64,000 bases of DNA from Pseudomonas sp. ATCC PTA-122608 (lineage in GTDB: Bacteria; Pseudomonadota; Gammaproteobacteria; Pseudomonadales; Pseudomonadaceae). Positions within the stretch are counted from its first letter, which is position 1, and every line of letters begins with the position of its first letter. The stretch lies in the NCBI RefSeq assembly GCF_001952855.1, contig NZ_LPNO01000006.1, positions 11,388 to 75,387 of the forward strand. Direction: 5' to 3'. This document shows positions 25,286-33,322 of this stretch, one piece after another. The position numbers and the translations under genes are program-made. The notes beneath the pieces are model-generated. The model did not search any database and had not been told where the DNA came from. It saw only the letters and a program-made list of their open reading frames with translations.

Positions 25286-26179
25286 TCATAGGGTGAAGGT
25301 GAAGCGTTCTTCGCCACGGGCGAGGATCACCTGGTTGTTCTCGATGCGTTCCAGTACCCAGTTGTCGGCCAGGGCCGCGCCGGGGTACAGGCGCTTGCCG
25401 CTGTCGTTGATCACATAGGGATGAGTGCCGAACCACACCGCCTGAAAGCGCACCCGGGGTCGGGCCGCATCCGCACGCACCGCGACCCGCGGGTTGAGCA
25501 CAATCTGCTGGCCATAACGCTGGTCGAAGGCTTGTTGCAAGGCCACCCACTGGGGCTTCTGTGCCCGCTCGAAAGAGCCGACGGCATTGAGCTGGCCGTC
25601 GACGTCGCTGACCTTCACGGCGTCCAGGTGGGCGGCTTGTAATTGCCCTTCGAACCAGGCCTTGGCCTCGGCACGGGAAGGCTTGGCTGCGGTTTTTTCG
25701 GTGACCGGCTGTACGGCTTGCGCTTGCGGTGGATCGTTGCGAAATGCCAAGGCACCTGCGCACACGAACAGCAAGGCGCTGGCGATGATCCACGGGGTGA
25801 ATGTGCGTGTTGCCACAAGCGGTTTTTCAGAGCTGCCCGGCAGCACCAGGCTCACACCCGCCGTGCCGATGCGCAGTTGCAGCGGCAGCCGCGCGCGATG
25901 GCCGCTGCCTTGGGGAATACGGATATCACCGGCAGTGCCAGTGATCAGGACATCACCGCCAAGGGCTTCGACGGCCACCTGTGCACCTTCAAAACGCAGG
26001 CGCAGATGCAGCTCGGCGATTCCGGGATCGCTGAGCAGAAGGTCGGCAGCCAGCGCGGCGCCAAGGGTGTAGACCGGCTGGTCGAGCATCAGGGAACTGC
26101 CCTGGTGCAAACCGTGGGTCACGAGCAGGGTCGGCGCGCCGTTCGCGGCGGGCAGGCCCAGGGAAATCAAGGCTGTCAT
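25286..26179 (-). CDS. sctD: T3SS inner-membrane ring protein SctD
   Basis: A 297-residue SctD/YscD/HrpW-type protein; ATG 26179 is taken because the region upstream has no better start. It has an N-terminal FHA-like cytoplasmic domain (about residues 10-110: QPVYTLGAALAADLLLSDPGIAELHLRLRFEG). One membrane helix (FTPWIIASALLFVCAGALAF) and a periplasmic part with a ring-building motif follow. At 297 residues it is shorter than YscD (about 419), as if one or two periplasmic ring domains were missing. It is preceded by the 53-residue needle candidate. Confidence 0.83.
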   Translation of the reverse strand: MTALISLGLPAANGAPTLLVTHGLHQGSSLMLDQPVYTLGAALAADLLLSDPGIAELHLRLRFEGAQVAVEALGGDVLITGTAGDIRIPQGSGHRARLPLQLRIGTAGVSLVLPGSSEKPLVATRTFTPWIIASALLFVCAGALAFRNDPPQAQAVQPVTEKTAAKPSRAEAKAWFEGQLQAAHLDAVKVSDVDGQLNAVGSFERAQKPQWVALQQAFDQRYGQQIVLNPRVAVRADAARPRVRFQAVWFGTHPYVINDSGKRLYPGAALADNWVLERIENNQVILARGEERFTFTL

Positions 26180-26294
26180 GGTTGGGTTTGCCCCCTTGAG
26201 AATCACAGGTCGCAACCACACCTGTGCCGATCAACAACGGTGCAACGGGGTAACGCAGGTATACGGGCAGCGCCGGCGCTGCCCGTATGGCGAA

Positions 26295-26456
26295 TCAGTT
26301 CTGCGGACGCTGTTTGGTGGCGTCGAGCTCTGCTTTTTTCGCGGTGCTGATCTCGGTGATCTTGGCCGACTTCTCGATGGCCATGTTGAAAGTTGCTTCC
26401 ATCTTCGCGATAGCGTCGTCGGCGCCGCCTGCACTTACTGGTGGAGTAGTAGCCAT
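26295..26456 (-). CDS. 53-residue needle/pilus subunit candidate
   Basis: A 53-residue protein, MATTPPVSAGGADDA... with the C-terminal helix FNMAIEKSAKITEISTAKKAELDATKQRPQN. The start at 26456 has an AAGGAGAT ribosome site 5-6 bases away, the strongest in the cluster, as expected for an abundant structural subunit. It is the first gene of the sctD-sctV-secretin operon. Small size, helical content and a flexible Gly/Ser/Pro head fit a NopA/HrpA-like pilus or needle protein (SctF), though homology is not certain by eye. Confidence 0.62.
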   Translation of the reverse strand: MATTPPVSAGGADDAIAKMEATFNMAIEKSAKITEISTAKKAELDATKQRPQN

Positions 26457-27019
26457 GTTCAATCTCCTTGCATCGATAGGGAAGTTAAGCCGCATGCAAA
26501 CCGAACCGAACTCCCAGCGTCAGACAGTGAGTTGGCAATGCAGCTGTCGGTTTGCATGGGACCCATACTACTCACGAATAAAACGCCTTCGCTGTGAAAG
26601 CTTGTGAAACGTTCGCGGTGGGCGCTGTGAAAAATCCGGCTCAACCTGCCGTTGAGAAAATCTCATCCCAAGGCAGTCGTGGAACTTTTGTTGAAAACCC
26701 AATACATGACGAAACCCAATGATTACGGGGCCTTTCGCTTAATCATGAACGGTTTTGAACAATGCGGAAGCCAATAACGCCAGGGCAAAAATGTTGACTA
26801 CCCAACAATTTATGAAAATAACGCAAACAACTTCACACTTTTACCTAATAGCCAATTGCCCAACTTTGCAGATATTGCCATTTGTAACAAAAGCGACTTG
26901 ATCATCGCGTTTGATAGCTCGGCGCGGGCTTGTTCAATAACACTTCGCAACTTTCGCCCGCCCCAGTTAGTGCACTTGCACTAAATATCGATTGATATAA
27001 GACAACTTCCAGGTGATCT
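26457..27019. promoter_or_regulatory. AT-rich divergent control region of the T3SS
   Basis: This 563-bp gap separates the needle/sctD operon (left) and the second giant translocator gene (right). It is clearly richer in A and T than its surroundings. It holds the 14-bp motif GTGAAAGCTTGTGA at 26594-26607, with further GCTGTGAAA blocks at 26591 and 26624. No HrpL-type box was found on either strand and no ORF in it looks coding. Confidence 0.6.
26594..26607 (+). promoter_or_regulatory. Shared 14-bp motif upstream of needle/sctD operon
   Basis: GTGAAAGCTTGTGA is identical to 5512-5525. Here it is part of GCTGTGAAAG-CTTGTGAAAC, two TGTGAAA blocks exactly 10 bp apart, 138 bp before the needle gene start on the minus strand and 413 bp before the 27020 start. 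Confidence 0.5.
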
Positions 27020-30000
27020 ATGACTGCGATCCCGAATGGCCTTGATCCTGCTGACAACAAGGGCCCGGATGGCTCCCAGAGCACGTTCGAAAAAGCCCTG
27101 TTCACCGCCGTCGACCGGCCGGTATTCGACCCCTCGAAAATCCGCGGCCCGTCCATCCCGCTGCCTTACCAGAACGTGCAGGCACCGGTGAACAACAGCA
27201 TCACCTACACCCCGCTGGGCAGCGACAAACCGGTGACCCTCAAGCAGATCGACAACCCCCGGCTGTTTGAGCAATTGGTCAACCAGTACAACGCGCAGCA
27301 AAGCGACGCGACGCTTGAGAAGAACCTGGCTGACAGCAAAAGCGCCGGCTACAAGGAGGCCGACGCCAGCACCGTGGCGCCCGGCTTGGGCAATTACAAG
27401 GCGATCGGCAGTACCACGGAATTGGGCCCGGGGTTGATCCGCTACGAGACCAGCGCCGGCGACAAAATCGTGGTCAGCCAGAAGGAAACGCCCGCGCTGT
27501 TCGCTCAGGTCAGCGGCGATTCGGCCAAGCTCTTCGCGATCAACGCCAGCCAGTCCGAGGGCTACCGCCTGGCCGGCCCCACGGAAACCATGGACCCGGC
27601 AGCGAATATCGGCCCGCCCGAAGAAGTCGGCCCGGGGTTGATTCGCTATACCACGGCTTCGGGCGACAAGGTGATCGTGTCCCAGGACATTACCCCCGCG
27701 CTGTACGACCAGGTGGCCAAACTGTATGCCGGCAGCACCGGCGCCGCGGGTGCCTCGGACACGTCCTGGATCGACACGTCGTCGTTCGGCGTATCCGGCG
27801 CCAAGGACTGGGACACCATCACCGGCAACACCAGCGGCACGCCGACCAAGGAAGAACTCGACCTGAACCGGCCGAAGGCGGCCGCGCAATTGCTCTCGCA
27901 AAACTGGGACGCCTGGGGTCTGCACGGCGCGCCGATCGACTTCGCCAACCCGCCGACGACCCTGCCACCCGAGGCCCAGGCCGTGCTCAAGTACGTGGCC
28001 AGCAGCCCGAGCCTGATGGCCGCGCTGGACACCGGCGGGCGCGGCAAGGCCGACAACGTGATCACCCATTCGGACGTCGACCACTTCATCGACAACGCCG
28101 GCAAGGACCTCGGCGCCGCGTCGAAATCCTATGGCAGCTTCCTCGGCGGCCACCCCGGCGACCTGGCCAAGGCCAATGCCAAGTCGGCGGCAATCCTGAT
28201 GGCCAACGAGAGCCTGGCCGCCGGCGCCGGTTCAGCGATGCGCCCCGGTGACGCCAACCAGCGCAGCAACGACGGCATGCTGCGCACCGACAACCTGCAA
28301 GCCTTGGGCAGCGATTCAGCCCTGAGCACCGAGCTGACCGGCGCGGCGGCCATGTGGTCCAGACCCGGGATGTTCCATGCCCTGGAAACCGGTGGCGACA
28401 ACCCGGCCACCGGCAAGTCGGACGGCATCGGCACCCGCGACAACATCGGCGCCTGGCTGGAAAAACAGGCACCGAAAACCGACAGCGACACCCTGACCTT
28501 CCTCGACGGTGCCGCCACCCGGGATGCCGTCGCCGGCGTCGACACCTCGGGCCTGACCGCCGACATCCTGGCCAACCCGCAGAACTACAGCGGCGAACAG
28601 AAAGCCGCAGTACTGGTGCAACTCACCGATGCGCAAACCCGCCTGCTGGTGAGCGACTACGTACCCCACTCCGGGCTGATGGACAAGTACACCTCGCCCC
28701 ACTACGGCCTCAACCCCAACGAAGACAAGATCAAGGCGCAGCTGCAAAGCGGCATCGAAACCCTCTCGGCCGATCCGGACGTGCAAGGCTTCCTGCAAAA
28801 CAATCGCGGCCCGGCACTGGCCGACATCGTCGACAGCAACCCGAGCCTGAAAGTCGCGATGCAGGACTACTACACCAATAGCATCGAGACCGGCAAAAAC
28901 CTCAACGACAACCTCAACGCCAAGGACCAGAACGGCAAGCAGATCGACATGGGCATGGGCCTGCAAAACGCGGCCAACGACACCACCATCGCCAACCTGG
29001 CGCTGGGGGGCAACGGCCACGTGGACCTGACCGGCATCGCCGACAAGGCCGGGCAAAGCGACAACGTCCAGCAGTATTACAAGACCGAACTGGTGACCGG
29101 CAAAGCCTTCACCGACGCGGTGGCCGGTGGCATGGACCCGACCGTCGCGGCCAGCAGCTTCGCCGCCAGCACTGCCTCGGCCCAGGCCTTCCTCGGCGAC
29201 AAAGCCTCAGCAGAGGACGCCGCCACCTTGCAGGTGAACTTCAACGAAGCGCTTGGCGATGCGCTGCTCGGCGGCGCCACCACCGACACCCTGAACATCA
29301 CTTTGGGGGACGGCAAGGGCAACTTCGACGAAGCCAAAGTCACCGCGGCGATCAACGACGCCCAGCAGAAAGACCCGCAGATGTTCGTCACCTCGGACGG
29401 CGGCAAGATCGACCCGGCGCAAGTGGTGTCGATGCTGCGTTCGGTATGGGACATCGGGCGCCAGGGCGACAAGATCGCCGACGCACTGCCCAAGGCCATC
29501 GAAGGCATGAAGTTCGGCGACGTCAGCCCGGCGTTCAAGCAAGGCCTGCTGCACATCGGCAGTGCAGTGCTGATGAGCGGCGTGCTGATGGCCCGTTCGG
29601 CCAGCGGCAGCAACACGCCGGTGGCGGATGCGAACCGGGTATCCGCCGGCCTGCAATTTGCCGGGTTGTTGATGGAGGGTGGCACCAAATACGCCAAGGA
29701 GGCGGGTTACGGCATCACGTGGGTCAATCGTCCGGACGGCGGCACCATCGGTGACTTCCCCGGCAAGGTGCCCGTGGGCAAGGGCCCGCTCAGCCCGCAG
29801 CAAATCGCCAATCTTGGTGCGGTCGGCAAGATTATCGGCTCGGCGGGCGGGATTATCGGCGGCGTGATCGGGGTGATTGGCGGTGTCGACTCGTTGAAAA
29901 AAGGTGATTACCTGAGCGGCAGTTTCTCGGTGGCCACCGGTGTGCTGGGCACGGGTGCGGCGGTGGCCGGATTGGTGGAGGCTGGGGCCGGGTTGTATGG

Positions 30001-30238
30001 CGCTACGGAAATCGGCGCGGTGGCCGGGACCATCAGCGGCATCCTCGGTGGGGCTACGGCGATTCTCGGCGGGATCGGCAGCGCCTTCCTGCCCTTCGCC
30101 CTGGCCGATGCTCATGGCAAGGCGCAGGACGCGTTCTATGGGCAGCTTGTGCCGGTGCTCAAGCAATATGGTTTGACTGGCGGGCCGACGGAACCGGGCG
30201 ATTATCCGGAAGATCCGATCCCGGCGATCAACACCTGA
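27020..30238 (+). CDS. Second giant T3SS translocator/effector candidate, HrpF/NolX/HrpK-like
   Basis: A 1072-residue protein with AGGTGAT 5 bases before the ATG. There is no Sec signal. Residues 63-90, 110-165 and 181-233 carry the same repeat as the 5608 protein (motif VVSQ-x-x-TPAL[FY]). Residues about 285-480 hold two domains like those of the 9151 protein, each ending in an acidic EF-hand-like segment (ALDTGGRGKADNVITHSDV and DGIGTRDNIGAWL). The C-terminal 160 residues are Gly/Ala/Ile-rich hydrophobic helices (IIGSAGGIIGGVIGVIGGV, GAVAGTISGILGGATAILGGIGSAFLPF), fitting membrane insertion. The arrangement suggests a translocon component; effector function is possible. Confidence 0.68.
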   Translation: MTAIPNGLDPADNKGPDGSQSTFEKALFTAVDRPVFDPSKIRGPSIPLPYQNVQAPVNNSITYTPLGSDKPVTLKQIDNPRLFEQLVNQYNAQQSDATLEKNLADSKSAGYKEADASTVAPGLGNYKAIGSTTELGPGLIRYETSAGDKIVVSQKETPALFAQVSGDSAKLFAINASQSEGYRLAGPTETMDPAANIGPPEEVGPGLIRYTTASGDKVIVSQDITPALYDQVAKLYAGSTGAAGASDTSWIDTSSFGVSGAKDWDTITGNTSGTPTKEELDLNRPKAAAQLLSQNWDAWGLHGAPIDFANPPTTLPPEAQAVLKYVASSPSLMAALDTGGRGKADNVITHSDVDHFIDNAGKDLGAASKSYGSFLGGHPGDLAKANAKSAAILMANESLAAGAGSAMRPGDANQRSNDGMLRTDNLQALGSDSALSTELTGAAAMWSRPGMFHALETGGDNPATGKSDGIGTRDNIGAWLEKQAPKTDSDTLTFLDGAATRDAVAGVDTSGLTADILANPQNYSGEQKAAVLVQLTDAQTRLLVSDYVPHSGLMDKYTSPHYGLNPNEDKIKAQLQSGIETLSADPDVQGFLQNNRGPALADIVDSNPSLKVAMQDYYTNSIETGKNLNDNLNAKDQNGKQIDMGMGLQNAANDTTIANLALGGNGHVDLTGIADKAGQSDNVQQYYKTELVTGKAFTDAVAGGMDPTVAASSFAASTASAQAFLGDKASAEDAATLQVNFNEALGDALLGGATTDTLNITLGDGKGNFDEAKVTAAINDAQQKDPQMFVTSDGGKIDPAQVVSMLRSVWDIGRQGDKIADALPKAIEGMKFGDVSPAFKQGLLHIGSAVLMSGVLMARSASGSNTPVADANRVSAGLQFAGLLMEGGTKYAKEAGYGITWVNRPDGGTIGDFPGKVPVGKGPLSPQQIANLGAVGKIIGSAGGIIGGVIGVIGGVDSLKKGDYLSGSFSVATGVLGTGAAVAGLVEAGAGLYGATEIGAVAGTISGILGGATAILGGIGSAFLPFALADAHGKAQDAFYGQLVPVLKQYGLTGGPTEPGDYPEDPIPAINT

Positions 30239-30310
30239 ACCTTCCTTGCAGCCTTGCGTGAAAGGGAGGCGCGTGGGGCTGTGTCCTGAACAAGCATAAA
30301 GGTTAATCAC

Positions 30311-30757
30311 ATGACGTATTCACAACGCAGCCAACTTGAAGACAGCGCTTTTGAAATTCACTTTGGGCCTTATCGCCTGCTGCCCAAACGTCATCTGCTG
30401 CTGAAAAACGGTGAGCCGGTGAGTTTGGGGAATCGGGCCCTGACGTTGCTGATTGCCCTCGCCTCCCGGCCTGGTGAGCTGTTGGAGAAGACCCAATTGC
30501 TGGACATCGCCTGGCCACGGTTGGTGGTGGAGGAATGCAACCTGCGGGCGCAGATCAAGGCGATCCGCCGGGCGTTGGGGGATGAAGATTCGGTGTATAT
30601 CGCGACGGCGACGGGCCAGGGGTATCGGTTTGTCGCGCCGACCTGGGTTGAGCGTGAGGCGCTGAAAAAGCCGGTGGTGTTGGGGGTTTATAGCTGTCGG
30701 CGTTGTTTGGGGGGGGATTTGGATCGGGGGCATATCCAGTATTTGGGTAACGGCTGA
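30311..30757 (+). CDS. Lone OmpR-type winged-helix regulator, C-terminus rewritten by repeat
   Basis: A 148-residue protein. Residues 15-113 form a complete Trans_reg_C winged helix (FGPYRLLPKRHLLLKNGEPVSLGNRALTLLIALASRPGELLEKTQLLDIAWP, then VEECNLRAQIKAIRRALGDEDSVYIATATGQGYRFVAP). There is no receiver domain. Proteins with this N-terminus often continue into a large TPR, ATPase or CadC-type part. Here the frame runs about 10 codons into repeat copy B (GHIQYLGNG is repeat-encoded) and stops. It follows the translocator gene by 72 bp and may activate the T3SS through the shared GTGAAAGCTTGTGA motif; this is inference. Confidence 0.72.
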   Translation: MTYSQRSQLEDSAFEIHFGPYRLLPKRHLLLKNGEPVSLGNRALTLLIALASRPGELLEKTQLLDIAWPRLVVEECNLRAQIKAIRRALGDEDSVYIATATGQGYRFVAPTWVEREALKKPVVLGVYSCRRCLGGDLDRGHIQYLGNG

Positions 30758-31078
30758 TAGGGGTTCCGCTCTTACAGCGGGTCACTTTTGAAAGGAGCCC
30801 AAAAGTAACCAAAAGGCTCTTGCCCCACCACTCGGCACCTCGCTTAGGCTCGGTGTGCCCTCAGCTCCGGCAGCACGAAGCGGGCCGCCGCGACGGGGCG
30901 TCCCTGCCCCGTCGCGGCTAAACCGGCGTCCTGCCGGTTTACCCGCTCCGTACTACCTGCGTTCGGCCAGCGTGGTTTAACGGGGCGCCTAAGATCAAGA
31001 TCAAAAGCAGATCAAGGGCACAGCGGCCTACCGGCCGGCTTGAGTGTGGTGGAGCAACAGCAACAGCAAGATCAGAAG
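30727..31078 (-). repeat. 350-bp structured intergenic repeat, copy B
   Basis: This is the reverse-orientation copy. Compared with copies A and C its stems differ but stay paired: TAAACCGGC/GCCGGTTTA and GACGGGGC/GCCCCGTC. It starts within the 3' end of the regulator gene. It is followed directly by a REPIN and by copy C in the opposite orientation. Copies B, C and the REPIN fill the 826-bp gap 30758-31583. Confidence 0.85.
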
Positions 31079-31098
31079 CTAAAGCGGGCACGGTCCAA

Positions 31099-31199
31099 AT
31101 GTGGGAGCGGGCTTGCTCGCGAAGGTCGTTAACGATGACGCTGGCATTCTGGATGAACGCGGCGGTCTCAGGTTTTTCGCGAGCAAGCTCGCTCCTACA
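31099..31199. repeat. REPIN between repeat copies B and C
   Basis: ATGTGGGAGCGGGCTTGCTCGCGAA opposes TTTTTCGCGAGCAAGCTCGCTCCTACA around a 40-bp interior. The interior is almost identical to that of the REPIN at 63110-63211 (GGTCGTTAACGATGACG...), which points to duplication of the pair copy plus REPIN as one block. Confidence 0.85.
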
Positions 31200-31221
31200 G
31201 AAAAGCAGCCCTGCTTTCGCT

Positions 31222-31571
31222 CTGGATCTTGCCTCTGCTTCACCACACTCAAGCCGGCCTGTAGGCCGCTGTGCTCTTGCTTTTGATCTGCTTGAGATCT
31301 TGATCTACGGGCCCCGTCAACCACGATGGCCGCAAGTAGGCACGGTGGAGCGGGTAAATCGGCAGGGAAGCCGATTTAGCCGCGCCGGGCCATGGATGGC
31401 CCGTCGCGGCGGCCCGCGGAATCGGGCCGGAGTGCGGGCATGCCGAGCCCAGGCGAGGCACCGAGTGGTGGGGCAAAGACCTTTTGGTTACTTTTGGGGC
31501 GTTTGCCAAAAGTGACCCGCTGTAAGAGCGGAACCATAGGTGGCCGTTACCTAAATAATGGATATGTACCC
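31222..31571 (+). repeat. 350-bp structured intergenic repeat, copy C
   Basis: Forward copy, nearly identical to copy A in the hairpins TAAATCGGC/GCCGATTTA and ACTTTTGG/CCAAAAGT. It ends 12 bp before the stop codon of the peroxidase gene. It faces copy B, so the two could pair as a long inverted repeat. Confidence 0.85.
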
Positions 31572-31583
31572 AGAACAAAAACC

Positions 31584-32444
31584 TCAGAGCACCAAGCTCA
31601 AATCCACCCGCCCATCACGCACCGGCGGACACCAGTAATACCCACCAGTCAAAGGCTTACTAATGCGATACAACCCATCAACAATCCCATCCTCAAGCCC
31701 ACTCATCCGCCGCAGTTGCGCTTCAAACGCATCAAACGAATGCCCAAACGCCAGGAACATCAACCCCGCCTGACCATTCTCGGCCCATGGCATCGACCGC
31801 CGCACCACAAACGCCTCAGGGGTAAAACTCTCCTGAGCCGTACGCTTGGTGTGCGCCGACTCCGGCGCGTCCTCCAGCTCCTCGTTATCACCATGACGCC
31901 GACCAATAATGTGATCCCGCTCCAGAGCCGGCAACGCCGCAAACCCATCCAGATCATGCTGCCACTGCTGGATCGCCGCAAAGCTCGCACCACCCGGCGC
32001 CACCGCCGCATCCACCGCCGCATCATCATGCGGATTCTCAGTACCATCCTCATAATCAGTCAGATCAAACCCGGTCTTGTAGCGAAACCCCTCGGTCATC
32101 TGCACCAGACCAAACCCCGGCGCCAGGGCCTTCTCGAACGCCCGGCTGCGCAACAGCAACTCACCGCGATCCACACCATGCAACCAGACCCACAGCGCCT
32201 GCTGGGTCGACGGATTCTCCGCCCCCGGCCCGCTCACATGAGGAAACGCCCGCAACCCGTCAATCCGGGCGCCGAGGGCATTGACCAGCGGCTCACCAAA
32301 ACCGACCACCGCATTCGCGTCCACCAGTTGCACCAGCGCATCCAGTGCGGCAGGTACGGCGTCCAGCGACTCAATGGCAAAAAACAGATGGCGTGCCTGC
32401 AACGGCACCGGTGCGGCAAGAATGCCCGGCTGGTATTGACTCAT
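31584..32444 (-). CDS. Dye-decolourising (DyP-type) heme peroxidase
   Basis: A 286-residue DyP-type peroxidase, cytoplasmic (no signal or Tat motif). ATG 32444 has AAGGAG 6 bases upstream. The hallmark GxxDG appears as DYEDGTENP (about residues 130-138) with the catalytic Asp. The proximal heme His and distal Arg lie in the expected C-terminal regions (DHIIGRRHGDNEEL, AFVVRRSMPW, LMFLAFGHSFDAFEAQLRRM). It follows the ArsR-type regulator gene by 28 bp on the same strand, so that protein may control it. Confidence 0.92.
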   Translation of the reverse strand: MSQYQPGILAAPVPLQARHLFFAIESLDAVPAALDALVQLVDANAVVGFGEPLVNALGARIDGLRAFPHVSGPGAENPSTQQALWVWLHGVDRGELLLRSRAFEKALAPGFGLVQMTEGFRYKTGFDLTDYEDGTENPHDDAAVDAAVAPGGASFAAIQQWQHDLDGFAALPALERDHIIGRRHGDNEELEDAPESAHTKRTAQESFTPEAFVVRRSMPWAENGQAGLMFLAFGHSFDAFEAQLRRMSGLEDGIVDGLYRISKPLTGGYYWCPPVRDGRVDLSLVL

Positions 32445-32472
32445 GTGAACTCCTTCAAGAAAGCCGCGCAGT

Positions 32473-33195
32473 TTACCCGGCGAGCGCCCGGTTGTGCTCA
32501 AGGTTTTCAAGGGCTCGCGGGTCGAGGTTCAACTGCGCCTTGAGTTGCGCCCAGCCTTTGGGCGTGACCAGCACCGCGCGGGAAGTTTTCGAGCGGCGCA
32601 GCCAGTCGGCTTCGCACAGGGCATTCAGCAGTTGAACGCCCAGGGGACCCGCCAGGTGATGGGTGCGTTCGGTCCAGTCCAGGCACTGGCGCGCCAAACC
32701 CTCCCGCGTGGGCTTGAGAGCTGCCACGTCGACGTCGAGCCCGGCAAACCACTGCGCCCCAGCCGGAAGGAGTTCGTAGCGTTTGTCCTCCACCGCAAGG
32801 ATATAGCCGCCGTTCTCCAGGGCCTGGGTGATGGCGACGCCCATTTGCCCGGCCAGGTGGTTGTAGCAGCAGCGGGCAAATCGCAGGCCCTGTGCCTGGC
32901 GCTCCAGGGGTTTGGCCGGCACCGGTGTGATCACGCTGAGGTACTCGATGGCCCGCGCCACGTGCTCACCGGCCAGGCGGTAATAACGATGCCGGCCCTG
33001 GGTTTCGCAGGTCAGCAAACCACCGGCCAACAGCTTGGCCAAGTGGGTGCTGGCGGTTTGCGGGGTGACGGAAGCGGCATGCGCCAGTTCACCGGCGGGC
33101 AGCGCGCGGCCGTCGAACAGCGCCAACAGGATCGCCGCGCGGGCGGGCTCGGCGATCAGGGCAGCGACGTCGGAAAAGTTGGCAGCAATGGGCAT
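32473..33195 (-). CDS. ArsR/SmtB-type winged-helix regulator
   Basis: A 240-residue regulator. ATG 33195 follows GGAGA at good distance. The first 95 residues are an ArsR-type HTH (LIAEPARAAILLALFDGRALPAGELAHAASVTPQTASTHLAKLLAGGLL...RHRYYRL). The larger C-terminal part (FARCCYNHLAGQMGVAITQAL...WTERTHHLAGPLG) is found in a long ArsR subgroup. No metal-binding Cys cluster of the classic ELCVCDL kind is present. It is divergent from the MFS pump gene and upstream of the peroxidase gene; both are likely targets. Confidence 0.85.
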   Translation of the reverse strand: MPIAANFSDVAALIAEPARAAILLALFDGRALPAGELAHAASVTPQTASTHLAKLLAGGLLTCETQGRHRYYRLAGEHVARAIEYLSVITPVPAKPLERQAQGLRFARCCYNHLAGQMGVAITQALENGGYILAVEDKRYELLPAGAQWFAGLDVDVAALKPTREGLARQCLDWTERTHHLAGPLGVQLLNALCEADWLRRSKTSRAVLVTPKGWAQLKAQLNLDPRALENLEHNRALAG

Positions 33196-33322
33196 GGCAG
33201 GTCTCCAGCAGGACCGCGCCAGTATAGGCGCACCGGACGACGCCATGCTTCGATCACCGTCGAAGCATCGGCCCGGGCGCTCACGCTAGATTCGCCGCCT
33301 GGTTCTTCAAGGATGATCCGTA

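Noticed and set aside
26457..27019. HrpL-type boxes or sigma-54 promoters in the main T3SS control region
   Set aside because: No GGAACC with a properly spaced CCAC and no TGGCAC-N5-TTGC was found on either strand.
31249..31578. A minus-strand ORF (WFRSYSGSLLANAPKVTKRSLPHHSVPRLGSACPHSG) also open in copies A and D
   Set aside because: It lies wholly inside the structured repeat; base changes between copies preserve hairpins rather than codons, so it is taken as non-coding despite being open in several copies.
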